A DNA stretch of 64,000 bases from Datnioides undecimradiatus. Lineage: Eukaryota; Chordata; Actinopteri; Lobotiformes; Datnioididae. A program made the position numbers and the translations under genes. The DNA lies in NCBI GenBank assembly GCA_008933995.1, contig WARS01000013.1:4084721-4148720 (forward strand), read 5' to 3'. This document shows, piece after piece, positions 11,531-22,284 of this stretch. Position 1 is the first letter of the stretch, and the number at the start of each line of letters is the position of its first letter. The notes under the pieces are model-generated. The model searched no databases. It saw only the letters and a program-made list of their open reading frames with translations, and was not told where the DNA came from.

Positions 11531-12435
11531 GTGGGTACACGCTAACACTCCTCTGTCTCTGATCCCGACACGTTTAGCCTTGAAGATTCACCACTTACAT
11601 TAATGAGGCTGGATAGGAAGTTTTGTATTATGATAATAACATTTTATATCACTAAATTAAATTTAAAAAAAAAACTTTGCTGCTTAACTGCAAGATAAAC
11701 ATGCAACCAGACAAAAACAAACAAAAGCGTTTGCGGTCAAAAAAAACTTACATCTCACCCTGCAAAAATATGGATATTTGTACATTTATATATTTCTTTT
11801 TCTTTCTTCACTGCTTACATTTCCAACAGTGTGTTTCCTGCTCTATGCTAATTTGCATACACTGCATATTTTTATGACATTTGAACCTATATTGATTGTC
11901 TGAGGTTGCCTCGGCTTATTTAACACACCTGTATGCCACCGTTGCTGGGTGCACCAGCGGTGTGGGTGTGCATATAAACCTGCAGGGAGTTTTTGCGCTG
12001 TCAGAGATGTCGATCAGTGAGACCGCAATGTTTTCCCTCTCGTCAAATCTGTGCTTCAGCATCGGTTGGTGGCGAGAAACAAAGCTGCATGACAGTTTGA
12101 CACTTGACACCACACACTTTTTTTTGTAAGCGGCTGTTAATCCTGAGTCTGTGCACGCTGATTTGTAGCCTCTTTGAGTCGGCACACTCTTTAAAGTGCT
12201 AATGATCAAAAACCAAATGTGTATAACAATGACAGCAGACATACTAATTGGGCCATGAGTTTGTGAATGATACTATTAGTTTGTTATTATAATGAGTATT
12301 AATTATCTTTATTTGGTGTATTTATTTGTTAAATAAGAAATTACATATTACTCGAGGCATAAGGTCTCATGAGTCTGTCTTTTATTTATTCCACACTCTG
12401 TTTATTCAAACCATCATCCTGTCTCATCTCTCCAG
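11531..12435 (+). other. kcnd3: kcnd3 intron; mammalian 19-residue alternative exon not seen
   Basis: This is the position where mammalian KCND3 has the small exon (GLSYLVDDPLLSV...) that distinguishes the long from the short isoform. I read the whole interval in the three + frames and find nothing resembling it. The intron contains an octamer-like palindrome, ATGCTAATTTGCAT, at 11845-11858, and a good acceptor (CTCATCTCTCCAG) at 12423-12435. Confidence 0.6.
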
Positions 12436-12680
12436 GCTCATGAGTTTGTGGATGAGCAGATGTACGAGCAGAACTGTTTGGAGTCGGCGCTCCAGACCTA
12501 CCCGTCACGCAGCCCCTCGATATCCAGCCACGACAGCTCTGCGGGTACCTGCTGTGGCCGCAGGGTAAAGAGAAACACTCCTCTGCCCAACGCCAGCCTG
12601 CCCTCCACCCACCAGGGCACCCTGCAGGAGCTCAGTGCCATCCACATCCAGTGTGGTGACCCACCACCACACACCGCCAG
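12436..12680 (+). CDS. kcnd3: kcnd3 internal exon, distal C-terminal tail
   Basis: The exon is 245 bases, entering in phase 0 and ending two bases into a codon (AG|GTAAAA at 12681). It encodes AHEFVDEQMYEQNCLESALQ, then a Ser/Pro-rich stretch (SRSPSISSHDSS), the CC-x-RR motif (here CCGRR), and LPSTHQGTLQELSAIHIQ. Each block aligns by eye with Kv4.3: HEF-DEQM-EQNC-ES, PS-RSPS-SSH, TCC-RR, and QELS-IHIQ. In mammals the Ser-rich stretch carries phosphorylation sites and takes part in auxiliary-subunit effects; whether that holds here is inference. The tail GDPPPHTA before the exon end is not conserved with human. Confidence 0.93.
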
Positions 12681-13743
12681 GTAAAAACTAAAGCACAGCG
12701 TCACGGGGGGAACAGAGGGCCGGTGTCGAGGTTTTTCCGCCAACTTTGGCACAGCTCACTAGCTCTGCGTGTCATAAAGCCATACCAAATGTTTGGGTTT
12801 CATGTGCCAAAGCGTTGAGGTACTGTATCCCTCTCTGTAGACCTCAAAGCATTGAGAACTTACGTCTGAAAACTGTGTTAGCAGTGCGTATTTTTCAGAA
12901 ACAACATCCCTGCTTTGCATATGCAACAGTAGTTTTTTGGTGGAAGGTGTTGAAGAATTTTGAGAAAAGTCCCCTTGAGGTTGCTTCTTCAGCTTCTGAG
13001 AGTTTATTCAGTCAGCAACATCTGTTTGTCAAACCCTCCTCTGAATGAAGAAAAGATATTAAAAGAAGATACCTAGATCCCTGTACACCAAAATGCATCC
13101 ACCTCACCCTCATTAACGAACTGTGTAGTAGCGGAAAGGGATCAGAGGTTTTCCATGGCGCTGACTTCGGTGCTGCAGTAGCAGATGGACCCATCCCTCA
13201 GTCCCAAGTTCTGTCCTATTTACTTTGGATCTACAACAATCCTGAAACTATATATTCTAAATATGAAAAAAATGAAAAATGAAAACATGATTGAGCGTAC
13301 AGGTCCCCCATGCGTTCACTGTCACTGTTGTCAGTCTGAGGTCTGTGGGTTTTCCAGAGTAACAATACTCTACCGTCTTTTAGTGCTTTGAGCACCGCAA
13401 CAAGGTTACACTCAGTCAGACCAGACATCCTCCTCTCTGCTAAAACCGAAACAGCTTGCAGTATGCAGAACAGTCACTAGAGGATACTGTTGCACATCTG
13501 CTGTCATCTGTTAGCATTTTGTCTCTGACTCTCCAATTTCAAATTAGATTAGACCTATTAGTCAGTGTTGCCTTGACTTGACTTGAATAAAATTAAAAAT
13601 ATTTTTTTTCAATGTTAACAATGCCTTAATAAATAATAACAATTAATGACAAATTGATTTATAACTTGATTTAAACAAACTCAGGTAGATTAAGTAAGAT
13701 GTCTTTGAGATGTCTCTCCTCCTCTTTATTTCTCTCTCTGTAG
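12681..13743 (+). other. kcnd3: kcnd3 last intron
   Basis: Donor GTAAAA at 12681 and acceptor CTCTCTGTAG ending at 13743, with a clear pyrimidine tract (CTCTCCTCCTCTTTATTTC). No exon or recognisable repeat is seen within it. Confidence 0.7.
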
Positions 13744-13981
13744 TCGTTCCAACCTCAACCTGAAACCTGATATGAGCGGCAGGATCAACTGCAAAGGCGG
13801 CCAGATCACCACAGCGATCATCAGCCTCCCAACGCCCCCGGCTTTGACCCCTGATGGTGACGGCCTCCACGGGCCCCCGCAGAGGAGGCCACCGCCTCCC
13901 CCGGGTCACCCCGCGACTCCGAGCATCCACACCACGGCGAGCTCAGCTGGCGCCAACATCGTCAAAGTCTCTGCTCTGTGA
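13744..13981 (+). CDS. kcnd3: kcnd3 terminal coding exon, ends in VSAL
   Basis: The acceptor AG at 13742-13743 is followed by T, which completes the split Ser codon, then [40 protein letters not shown], a Pro/Arg-rich insert ([11 protein letters not shown]) and the end ANIVKVSAL with TGA at 13979-13981. [23 protein letters not shown] and VKVSAL are Kv4.3 signatures, and the C-terminal VSAL is the PDZ-type ligand of Kv4.2/Kv4.3. The four exons together give 225 codons, about the length of the tail after S6 in human KCND3. The [15 protein letters not shown] stretch is richer in proline than the human counterpart and could be an SH3-type ligand (inference). Confidence 0.95.
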
Positions 13982-15734
13982 CTCTCTGGCTGATGGCTGC
14001 AACTCCTCCCAGCAGGAGCAAAGAAAGGAGGGAGAGGAAGAAGAAGAGCAGGAGGCGAAGCAGGTTACACTACCTTCATGGACGCACCATGTCCTCTCCC
14101 ACAGGGTCAACGAGAAGAGCGGTGTTCTCCAGAGGAGTCACGAGTTGGTGTTTTAGAGAAGACGGATGATGTGGAGACATTGCTGAGGTAGAGATTTGTA
14201 GATATGTGAACCGAGAATCACGCACTTGTCATGTCCTGTATGCACTGTAGATACGGACAGAACCGCTGCATTTCTAATAGTTTCTAACAGCAGTACAGAT
14301 GTTTTTACAGCAGGTACTGTGAAAAAAAAGATTGAAAGACATTGTGCAATTAGCATATCAGTACATCAGCAGATGCTGTCGGCATACCACAAATTCACAG
14401 TAAATTTAAAGTGCATTCACAGTGAAATAGTGAAAAGGATATTTTCTTGACTTTAAATGTGTTTTGAGGAAAGAAGAAGAAAAGTGTTGACTGTGTTTAC
14501 TTGAATTTGATTGGTCTTGTTTGTGTCAAGTGTTGTCTGTCTTAAGTATTTTGAGGAAAAAAATGAAAAACAGTTAAAAACCGTTTTCTTTGCAGCATCG
14601 TTTAAAAAGTCCCGACGCCAGATCCTGATGATATCGTATCGCTGAATCGTGAGTTTGAGATGTGCGTGAGACTGGAAAGAGTGCCTGTGAGTGTGTTGTT
14701 GTTTTTTTTGAAATTGTGTCTATTTGTCTTGTGAAAGACTCACATCAAACTGTGCTTATTAGTTACTTCATATTTAAATATCTGAGTGGAGATTGATCTG
14801 ACACTGTCTTCATGATATTACAGTGGGACATACTGAGCTGAGACAAGGCGGGTTTTCGTCTCCACCTCTCAGTGGCACTAAGGCCATTTGTTCCTACTGA
14901 AAACAGAAATTTTAGTATGTTTCAGGTTTTTTTTTTTAAAAAAGCCTCTGTTACCCGGTCAGTGTCTAGCAAACTTTACTCAAACGGGTGTAAATAGTAC
15001 ATTTGCATGGGACTATTTGCAGCTGAGGAAGAGTACATATTAGTAGTCCAAGTACTGTAGGGAGGATGGTGTGCAGGGGAAACTAAACTGCAGTGCCAAG
15101 GTTCACTGTCTTTGGCACAGAGGACTAAGCTGTACCAGGCAGTAGAATGAAAATATGATATTTCCAGTCAAAACTCGTAAAAGAATTTCAATAAAACACA
15201 TTTTAAATATATAATATATGATCCCATTTATATGAATGTGAATCGTGATTTTTTTTTGTTTGTTTTTTTGTCCTGTGGAATAAGTAAAAGGTGAAACTCT
15301 TGTGCTGGCTCCACTCGGCTGGAGTCGCAGGCTGAAAAGTAAAAATAACATAGAAAATGATTGTGTGTGTGTTCATCGTGAGCGTGAGTGGACGTTTAAC
15401 CCCCACTGTCATATCAAATGGTCACAGAGATCATGACAGGAATGGCGCCAATTCAGGTTTGATAAAACTGAAAAAAAATCTGCATTAAAAGTGTAAAAAC
15501 AGAGTGAACAAGGATAAAATATGCAAACATGCAAATGGTTTCTGGGGCATCCAGTCGCTCTTGTTTGGCTGGAAATCTTATTTTGTCTCTCCCTCCTCTC
15601 TTTCCTTCCAAACGAAACGGAAAAGGCACCCAAATTAGTTGCATCCAGTTTTACCATTTTGTGTCTTTGGTTAAACTGCCAATGAAAAGATGTGTTTTAC
15701 ACAGCTGACAATGTGCTCATGAGGTGGCATTGTA

Positions 15735-15740
15735 AATAAA
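15735..15740 (+). terminator. kcnd3: candidate poly(A) signal AATAAA (kcnd3)
   Basis: This is a canonical AATAAA about 1.75 kb after the stop codon, followed by A-rich then T/G-containing sequence (ATATGTTTCCCTTTG). It is the nearest good signal to the coding end. Confidence 0.4.
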
Positions 15741-16437
15741 AAATATGTTTCCCTTTGAATTAATCAGGACAGTTTCTAACAGCTACACATGCATTAAAGG
15801 TGTATTTAACACTTTATATTTACATTTGCAAAGATGAACATGTGAAAGTTAATGCATTTCCTTTAATCCCAACTCAGGGTCCCCTAATCAGCCTTTCCAC
15901 TTCGCACAGACTTTTATCAACAGATTGGAGTCTGCCCAGTTGTCATGGAGACAGATGCTACAGTTTTGAGGCAAAGTGGATAATGAGCGCTGGGGGTGAA
16001 CTAGCCACGGAGTGTGTCAATAGATCGATCTCTATGACAACTGAGCTGATGAAGACCATGCGATGTGGTTGAGCCTAGGTAAGGACGCCGGACCAGGTGA
16101 ACCTTGAGTTGGGATTTTTTTGTCAAACGATTTCCAGGGTTGAACTTCAAATCTCGAGAATTTCATTATGGCGCTCCATCATGGTCAAATGTCAACTGAA
16201 TAATGTCAAAGACGGTCAGAAGGTGGCAGCAAAGATGCGTAACTTGATGCATAAAACAGACTGATTGAAAATGAATTAAAAATGACTGGTCTGGTTTAAG
16301 GCCTTACTCCTGCATTGTTCTAGTATCATTTATTTGCCTACAGGCTGCACATTGTTGCTCATTCAAAGTGAATAGACGCCTGGTGTTTGGATTAGTTTGT
16401 GACTTCCTGCCCAGTGTGTTATGGTTTATCTGTATGA

Positions 16438-16443
16438 AATAAA
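16438..16443 (+). terminator. kcnd3: candidate poly(A) signal AATAAA (kcnd3)
   Basis: AATAAA is followed within 30 bases by T/G-rich sequence (TTTATTTGTCTTTTTGGTTC), which makes it the best candidate by downstream context. Confidence 0.45.
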
Positions 16444-16991
16444 CAATGCGTTTATTTGTCTTTTTGGTTCGTTTGTTTCTCAGAAGTGGAAACTGTGGTT
16501 TAACTTCATGTGTTTTTTTTTCAATCATGAAGTTCCATGTGAAATTGTTTTTCGCTGTATCGGTATACTTTCTGTGTTTTGTCATGTTCTTTATGCTGCT
16601 ATATGAAAAAAAAAGATTACAAACCCTTTAGATAATTTCTCTGCTCACTGTTAATGCTGAAAATAACGAGCGTCTGCTCAGTCGTGGTGTTCATAACTTG
16701 GATCTCGGTTACCACTGATTCAGTATCTAAACATTAGGGCTTTTTGCAGTATCATAGGTCACCATCCTGCTTCAACAACAGAAACACACACCAGTGTGAC
16801 TACTGTATGAGGATCACGTGCTGACTTCAAACCACATTGTGGGGGTCACTTTTATAAAAAGTCTTGGCATTGCTGTTTGTGTTGTTTCTTATCTTTTTAT
16901 CCCTTTGAACGGAGCTTTTCTGTCTGTTTGCTGTGTTTACAGTATTCTGTCAGTTTATTTGTTATAACAACTATGAAGTGCCAGATGAAAA

Positions 16992-16997
16992 ATTAAA
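16992..16997 (+). terminator. kcnd3: candidate distal poly(A) signal ATTAAA (kcnd3)
   Basis: This common variant hexamer is followed at about 30 bases by a T/C-rich stretch (CGTCTCTCTTTCTGCTCC). It would give a 3' UTR of about 3 kb. Confidence 0.3.
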
Positions 16998-18499
16998 ACT
17001 CTGCCACAATACCCGAGCGTCGTCTCTCTTTCTGCTCCTCTTGCCAAGAAATGAATGAATGATGAAATGAACGCTGGGTACTTTAGGTCCAGTTTTCGAT
17101 ATTTGCACAAAGTCTTTGGAGAAGATGAGCTTACACAGCTGTAACAACCTTTGAAAGGGAAATTACTGATTTATCCCCAAACTCCCTAAAACTGCTTTAT
17201 ATGTCCAAGAATATGATTCTTTAGGTTTCCTGTTGCAACAGTATGTCTAGTCAATATCCTTCAATTGATTCAAACAGTTTTTATTACTAATTGTATATAT
17301 CTGTGTATTTGTACATGTCTCACTAGATGGCAGTGTAATACACAGTTTATATATAAATATAAATATATATAGGTTTTTTTAGTGTACAGTTACTATCAAC
17401 TAAAATATTATCTATACAGTACTATTGATTAACACTACAACAATTAATTAACTTACTACTAAAAGGTTTAATTTGATAAAATCAGTTATTCTACATATAC
17501 AGTCCATATAAATGTCACAGACAGGAATTAGGCAGGAATACTTTTTCAAGATGACAACCGCTGCCTACAAACATTAGTTACTTTTCACATCACTCATCAC
17601 ATTTGAACATTATGCCAGGAGTAACATTTAAAGCTTGAAGCAGGTCACAATGTTACAATGACCTGTTTTAGCAACACGAGTCCTTTTATATGTCAGAAAT
17701 ACAATTCTGAGCAAAACAGTTTTGAGTGAATACGATGCATTATATAAGTTTACCATTAATGTTTGTCCCTATGCTTACTCGGGTTCATGTAGTGAAAAGA
17801 GATCATATCATTTATCTGCAACATGAAACAAAATCCAAATGGCAGCAACAAATTGAGGCCGCGTGACTGCACTGCTTCTACAACACGTAGCTGAGAAAAT
17901 GGGAAAGATGAAGAGGTCAGTAAACACCGAGCTAAAACCACCTCCGAGGGCTGTAACACAATATAACGCACAAAGTCGAGGGCAAGTTTTGTTTGTGATG
18001 AAACATCTTAAACACAGCGTTGGTGTTTCGCTGTCAGCGTGCTCACAGCAACACGTGTGACTCTGACAGTTTTTCACAGCTCGTCACCCATCATTAGTGG
18101 CTGTCTGGCAGAAGGACTGAATGACTCAAACAGACTGTGACTAACTCAGTTTGGAGATAAAAACCCACACGTCCAACTGTTTCACAAAATAAGCCTCTTT
18201 GTTAGGGAAATTATTCAAACAGATTGCTTCAAACTTCTGCTCAAAGATAGATCCAGTATGCAGGACTCCTGGAAATGAGGTACACTGTATCCTTTTTTGA
18301 TGTGTGATGGGATATTTAAAACATTTTCTGCCATAAACCATAGAAATCACCTTTTCCCTTTGCTCACTAAACTGTTGCCACACTGCATCACGAATGAAAA
18401 AGCATCTTTTTATGACTTGACCGGACAGTTGACCATAGAGACGTACGAGGTACTCAGGAGTGAGGGATCTGGTGGGTGCCACTAAATCCTACACACTGT

Positions 18500-18875
18500 A
18501 AAAGTGTGCAAGTATGATCAGAGAAGTGTTTTAAAAGTAAAGTAAAAATGATCTAAGCAAAGAAATACCCCCATGACTCTCATACTGTGCTGTATCATCA
18601 TTAATCATGAGTTTTTTAGGGTTTCTAATGCTATTTTGCATATGTTTTGTGTGTAGAAGTATTGATATATGAAGTACATAGAGACTAAAGCTGCAAAATA
18701 AATAAATATGTATAAGTAATAAAGTAAAAAGTGCTAGATCTTTTTCTCAAAATGTAGTGCGGTAGAAATTTAAAAAGTGACCTGAAAATAAAATAACAAG
18801 AAAAAGTGCAAGTTCCGTACGCTGTCAAGTCAAGTACAGTACATCAGTAAATGAATTTAGTTACCCTGCACGACT
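18500..18875 (+). repeat. diverged teleost interspersed repeat (family F), + orientation
   Basis: The segment contains the hallmark pieces of a repeat very common in teleosts: TCAAAATGTAGTGCGGTAGA, AAGTGCAAGTTCCG, AAGTCAAGTACAGTACATCA and GTAAATGAATTTAGTTACC. A second copy in the opposite orientation lies at 48990-49420. I believe it is a nonautonomous DNA-transposon derivative, but its name is not established here. Confidence 0.5.
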
Positions 18876-20022
18876 GCCAGCTGGTCAACTCAATGGTGCA
18901 AATCCTGTATTGACATATCCTAGCCTGTAGGTGGCAGTGTATTGATATCTTTGGTGTTATACACTATTGAGTCTGTTTAAAAGGGACAGGATAACAAGAT
19001 AATATCTTAATAATAATGGACCCCATAGATGTAATATCCATAGATGTAATAGATGTATGTATATATATGTATATGCTCAAATTTCTCAGATGACATTCGG
19101 TTACAACAGAAGCAGCATCTGGGAGTACCTGGTCATCAGTTCCTGCTCTTGTTTCTCAAATCTAAAACATGTCGGCCATCATGTCTTCTCATCCAGCCTC
19201 CGTTGCCATGACAAAGAAGTGACATAAAGCAAAGAGATAACAAGTGAACAGTAAGATCATTAATAGAGCTAGAGCTGACTAGTTCTGAAAACACGTTCAT
19301 CTCTGAGTCCTCACTGACTGACGTCGACTGGTGAAGTCACACACTATTTGTCTGCATCACAAAAGCAATTTGCGAGGTGGAGCTCTGCCTACACGCAGTC
19401 AGTGGTGGCAGCATCTTGTTTCACAAATGACCTTTGCTTGCAAATTGCAGATAAATTTGCAGAACCTCCAGGACTCTCGTATGCCTGTGCATGGAAATAC
19501 ACTGTTTGCTTTTAATTGTGAAACTTGTCCTGATGAATGGAGGAGGAAATTATCTCACATTGCAAATCAGAGCTTACCTGTTGCTAATTTGGTGCTGGAC
19601 ACAAGTGGTGGCAAAGTACGACGCAATCAACTCGATTGCATCATCAGTTCCTCTATTCTTGGACTCACAGTGAGTATGTTAATTGTTTCCTAAATCTCAT
19701 TAAAGTGAAGAGATGCAAATTATTGAGAGGAAAGAACCGAAAGTCAAACCTGCAACATAGATTGGCCTTGTAGTTTAGGTTTAATCTGAGCAGACAGCTG
19801 GGAACTGTAGCTGTTTCTGATTGCATTCAAAACACTGGCAGTGTGTGTATGGAAAGTCATAATATCATACAGAGTGGTTTCATTGCACTGCCTGCTCTCT
19901 GTGGTTGGATTCGTTTTTGGCACCAACGCAACATCATAAGCATAATTAAACAAGCCATAACAGTCCCTGAGTCACATAATGCATCTTAATACTTTGTGTC
20001 TACAGTGATGTATAGGTAGACA

Positions 20023-20024
<2 letters not shown>

Positions 20025-20054
<30 letters not shown>
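20025..20054 (+). repeat. (TGC)10 trinucleotide repeat
   Basis: Ten uninterrupted TGC units lie in intergenic DNA about 1.7 kb upstream of inka2 exon 1. On the minus strand it reads as an alanine run in a chance frame, which is not evidence for a gene. Confidence 0.95.
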
Positions 20055-21390
20055 ATGTGTTTCAGTGCTGAGTGATCTGAGGAGACGCTTCCTCTCAGCT
20101 GTCAGCGTGAATACATACTGGATCAGGAAGTGGACACATGCAGGAGAAGCAGCTGCAGGTTTGGGGGTCACGTTTAGGATAAAACCGTTCTGAATTCTGA
20201 GGCTGAGCATTAAATAGACAATCGTGTCATCATCTCACCCTCGACTGATAAAGACACAGATATGAATGAACACAGAAAAGCACTGTATTTTCATATCAGC
20301 ATTATGAATATTTATAAAGGGGACGAAGTCAATTGAAGCTTTTCTTAGAAACCAAGTTAAATAAGATGATTTATTCATTTTCTTTGTTTCATTGCCTTGG
20401 AGATCTGATTTAACTCTACGCCCTTGTTTCTCTCTTTGCGTGTATGTGTTCATCTGGGATGTATCAACAACATTGGCCTGACATTGAAACTTCTTGATGA
20501 TATAAACAGGTCAGAGGACACCAAGTTTCCTGACTGTCAGCTAAAGGTCTTTGCTGGACAGGTTGAAGTGGCAGAAAACATTTATTGATTTTTTAATGGA
20601 TGCACTCTGTGTAACTATAATCATGTGCCAGTATATGTATATGACTGTACATTATTCGGTCTCCATGCACTATGGAACAGAGAGAACATATGACATTTTG
20701 CTGAATGTAAACATTGTAGTTTGTTTGGATTATTTAATTAATTTCCCCTAATTGCCTTCCTTCCCTTTTTCCTATCTCAGGGTAAAAACAGACCTCATGT
20801 AGCTTCCTTGACATTTTGAGATTTGAGTGTTTTACATTCTGCATGCACCTCCATTCACAAATGTCAAATCTATACTGTGGGGTAGGAAGTGGTAAACAAC
20901 TTCCAAGCTGGGGCCTCTGTATATGCAATTCTTCCTTCCCATGCTAATAAAGTACTGTATCCGGGTCAGGCAACAAAAGCGCGTGGCTCAGGTGTTTCCT
21001 CCCTGACAGCAGTGAAGGTGGCCAGGAAACTGTCCCACTGGCTCCTTTCATTACACATATGGTTTGTTTTAGACACATCCTCTTGAAAACTTCCCCCTTC
21101 AGAGCAGCAGTGGCTTCAGTGTTACACACACATTTACTTTCATTCTCATCATCTCTGATCACTCAGCCTTGATCCAAATATTTCCAGATGTTCTAGCCTC
21201 TCCCTTCATATCTCTGTCAAATGATTACAAGCTGCTGTACTCCTCCATGATAAATCACAGATCTCTGTTTCATCCCGGTTTGAAGGAGATGCCCTGAGAC
21301 GCTCACTCATTGGAGGAAATTGGATGGGCAACGTAAGCGCTCCTCTTGAATGGGAAAATAGCAAGAGGGAAAAAACGGGCAGAGCAGCAG

Positions 21391-21391
21391 A

Positions 21392-21430
<39 letters not shown>
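21391..21430 (+). repeat. compound (AC)9(AG)11 microsatellite in the inka2 promoter/5' UTR
   Basis: This is an uninterrupted AC run followed by an AG run. It lies between the CCAAT boxes and the start codon of inka2, so length changes could affect the leader or promoter spacing. Confidence 0.9.
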
Positions 21431-21697
21431 CAGCGAACAGACGCACGCAGAGATACTCATACACACATGGACTGAGCCTCTTGATGTAGTCACGAAAAGG
21501 ACCACAATTAGTCTTTGGACTAAACGCAATCTGTCATCAGGAGTTGTTTTTTTTTTCTAATTACGGGATTCGCGTCATTACGAGCCGCGCGCGCATTCCT
21601 CAACAGGATTTGCGCATCTCCAAAAGCAAATTGTTTTCTGCTCTCCACGAGAGCGCTGTTTTCATCCTCCCTGGCCGGCAGAAAGCTTTTCACAGTC

Positions 21698-21733
21698 ATG
21701 CTCAAGAGGCGACCGGCGAAACGTCTCATCTGA
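21698..21733 (+). other. upstream open reading frame in the inka2 leader (11 codons)
   Basis: An ATG at 21698 opens MLKRRPAKRLI and stops at TGA 21731-21733, 25 bases before the first inka2 ATG. It is very basic, with five Arg/Lys among 11 residues. It is a uORF only if transcription starts upstream of it, which the promoter position suggests. Confidence 0.4.
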
Positions 21734-21758
21734 AATTCCTGAATTTCTGCTCTAAAAC

Positions 21759-21830
21759 ATGGAAGCGCAGCTCTCCAAACCAGAATGCAAGAACATGGAT
21801 GCGTGTCTGAGGCGACTGAAGCAAGAGCTG
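21759..21830 (+). CDS. inka2: inka2 first coding exon
   Basis: The exon is 72 bases and 24 codons, ending in phase 0 at the donor GTATGT (21831). It encodes MEAQLSKPECKN followed by MDACLRRLKQEL. The second part matches the start of human INKA2 (MDCYLRRLKQEL), so this is the first exon of inka2, which joins in frame to the exon at 31927. There are two in-frame starts, 21759 and 21795, both with A at -3 and G at +4. The human protein starts at the position of the second, so the 12-residue extension may be fish-specific or the first ATG may be partly bypassed. I chose 21759 as the outermost start with a good context. INKA2 is a cytoplasmic/nuclear regulator in the Inka family that binds and inhibits PAK4. 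Confidence 0.9.
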
Positions 21831-22284
21831 GTATGTTGTGTACACAGTACTTCTACTATTGCAAGCAGCACCACGGGCTGTTGTTCTGCTTTATTGATGC
21901 TCATTACAAACATGTATCATTTTAATGTGCACATTAATACCTGGGAAATTTAAAATGATTCCTTATGAAGCTAATATTTGAAGAAACATCAGATGTTTCT
22001 TTGCGTATCATGTGTCCTGACAGGTCTCTAATATTCAAGTGTTTTTAGCTTCAGTTGGGGGTGCATGTGTGTATTTTATTAAATCGCATTAATCTGTGTA
22101 GGCTTAAAGCTTTGAGCACACCAGAGGCATGAGTATATATCCTCCTCCTCTCTGTCCACCCATCTGGGACAGATGTTCTGAGCTTAATGAGCTCAAGACA
22201 GTTTTTCCTCCTCTCAAGGAGGACTGTTCAGAGTCTGATGGCTCCAGAAAAGAATTAGTTGCAAGGTTTGCGCTTTTTTGATCT

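Larger units (their letters stand above)
13982..17011 (+). other. kcnd3: kcnd3 3' untranslated region (end uncertain)
   Basis: The stretch after the stop codon is AT-rich, has no supported coding sequence, and contains three possible polyadenylation signals (15735, 16438, 16992). A Pumilio-type element, TGTAAATA, lies at 14989-14996. The true 3' end cannot be fixed from sequence alone. Confidence 0.5.
17012..21300. other. kcnd3-inka2 intergenic region
   Basis: No exon is supported. DDX20, which lies between KCND3 and INKA2 in mammals, has no recognisable helicase motifs here on either strand. The interval contains an AT-rich patch at 17345-17371, a diverged interspersed repeat at 18500-18875 and a (TGC)10 repeat at 20025-20054. 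The open frames present (e.g. 18141-18482 minus and 19331-19693 plus) show no familiar motif. Confidence 0.6.
21301..21758 (+). promoter_or_regulatory. inka2: inka2 main promoter and 5' UTR
   Basis: The sequence just upstream of the first coding exon holds two inverted CCAAT boxes (ATTGG at 21309-21313 and 21319-21323) but no clear TATA box. It then runs into a compound (AC)n(AG)n repeat and a locally CpG-containing stretch (GAGCCGCGCGCGC near 21580-21595), which is rare in this AT-rich neighbourhood. The start site is probably about 21350-21450 (inference). An upstream ATG frame lies at 21698. Confidence 0.5.

Noticed and set aside
13643-14169. Alternative frames around the kcnd3 last exon (13643-13930 minus, 13854-14156, 13978-14169)
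   Set aside because: They overlap the conserved Kv4.3 frame or start at its stop codon, and show Arg/Pro-rich shadow composition.
19986-20210. Alanine-run protein on the minus strand
   Set aside because: The run is the (TGC)10 repeat; nothing else supports a gene.
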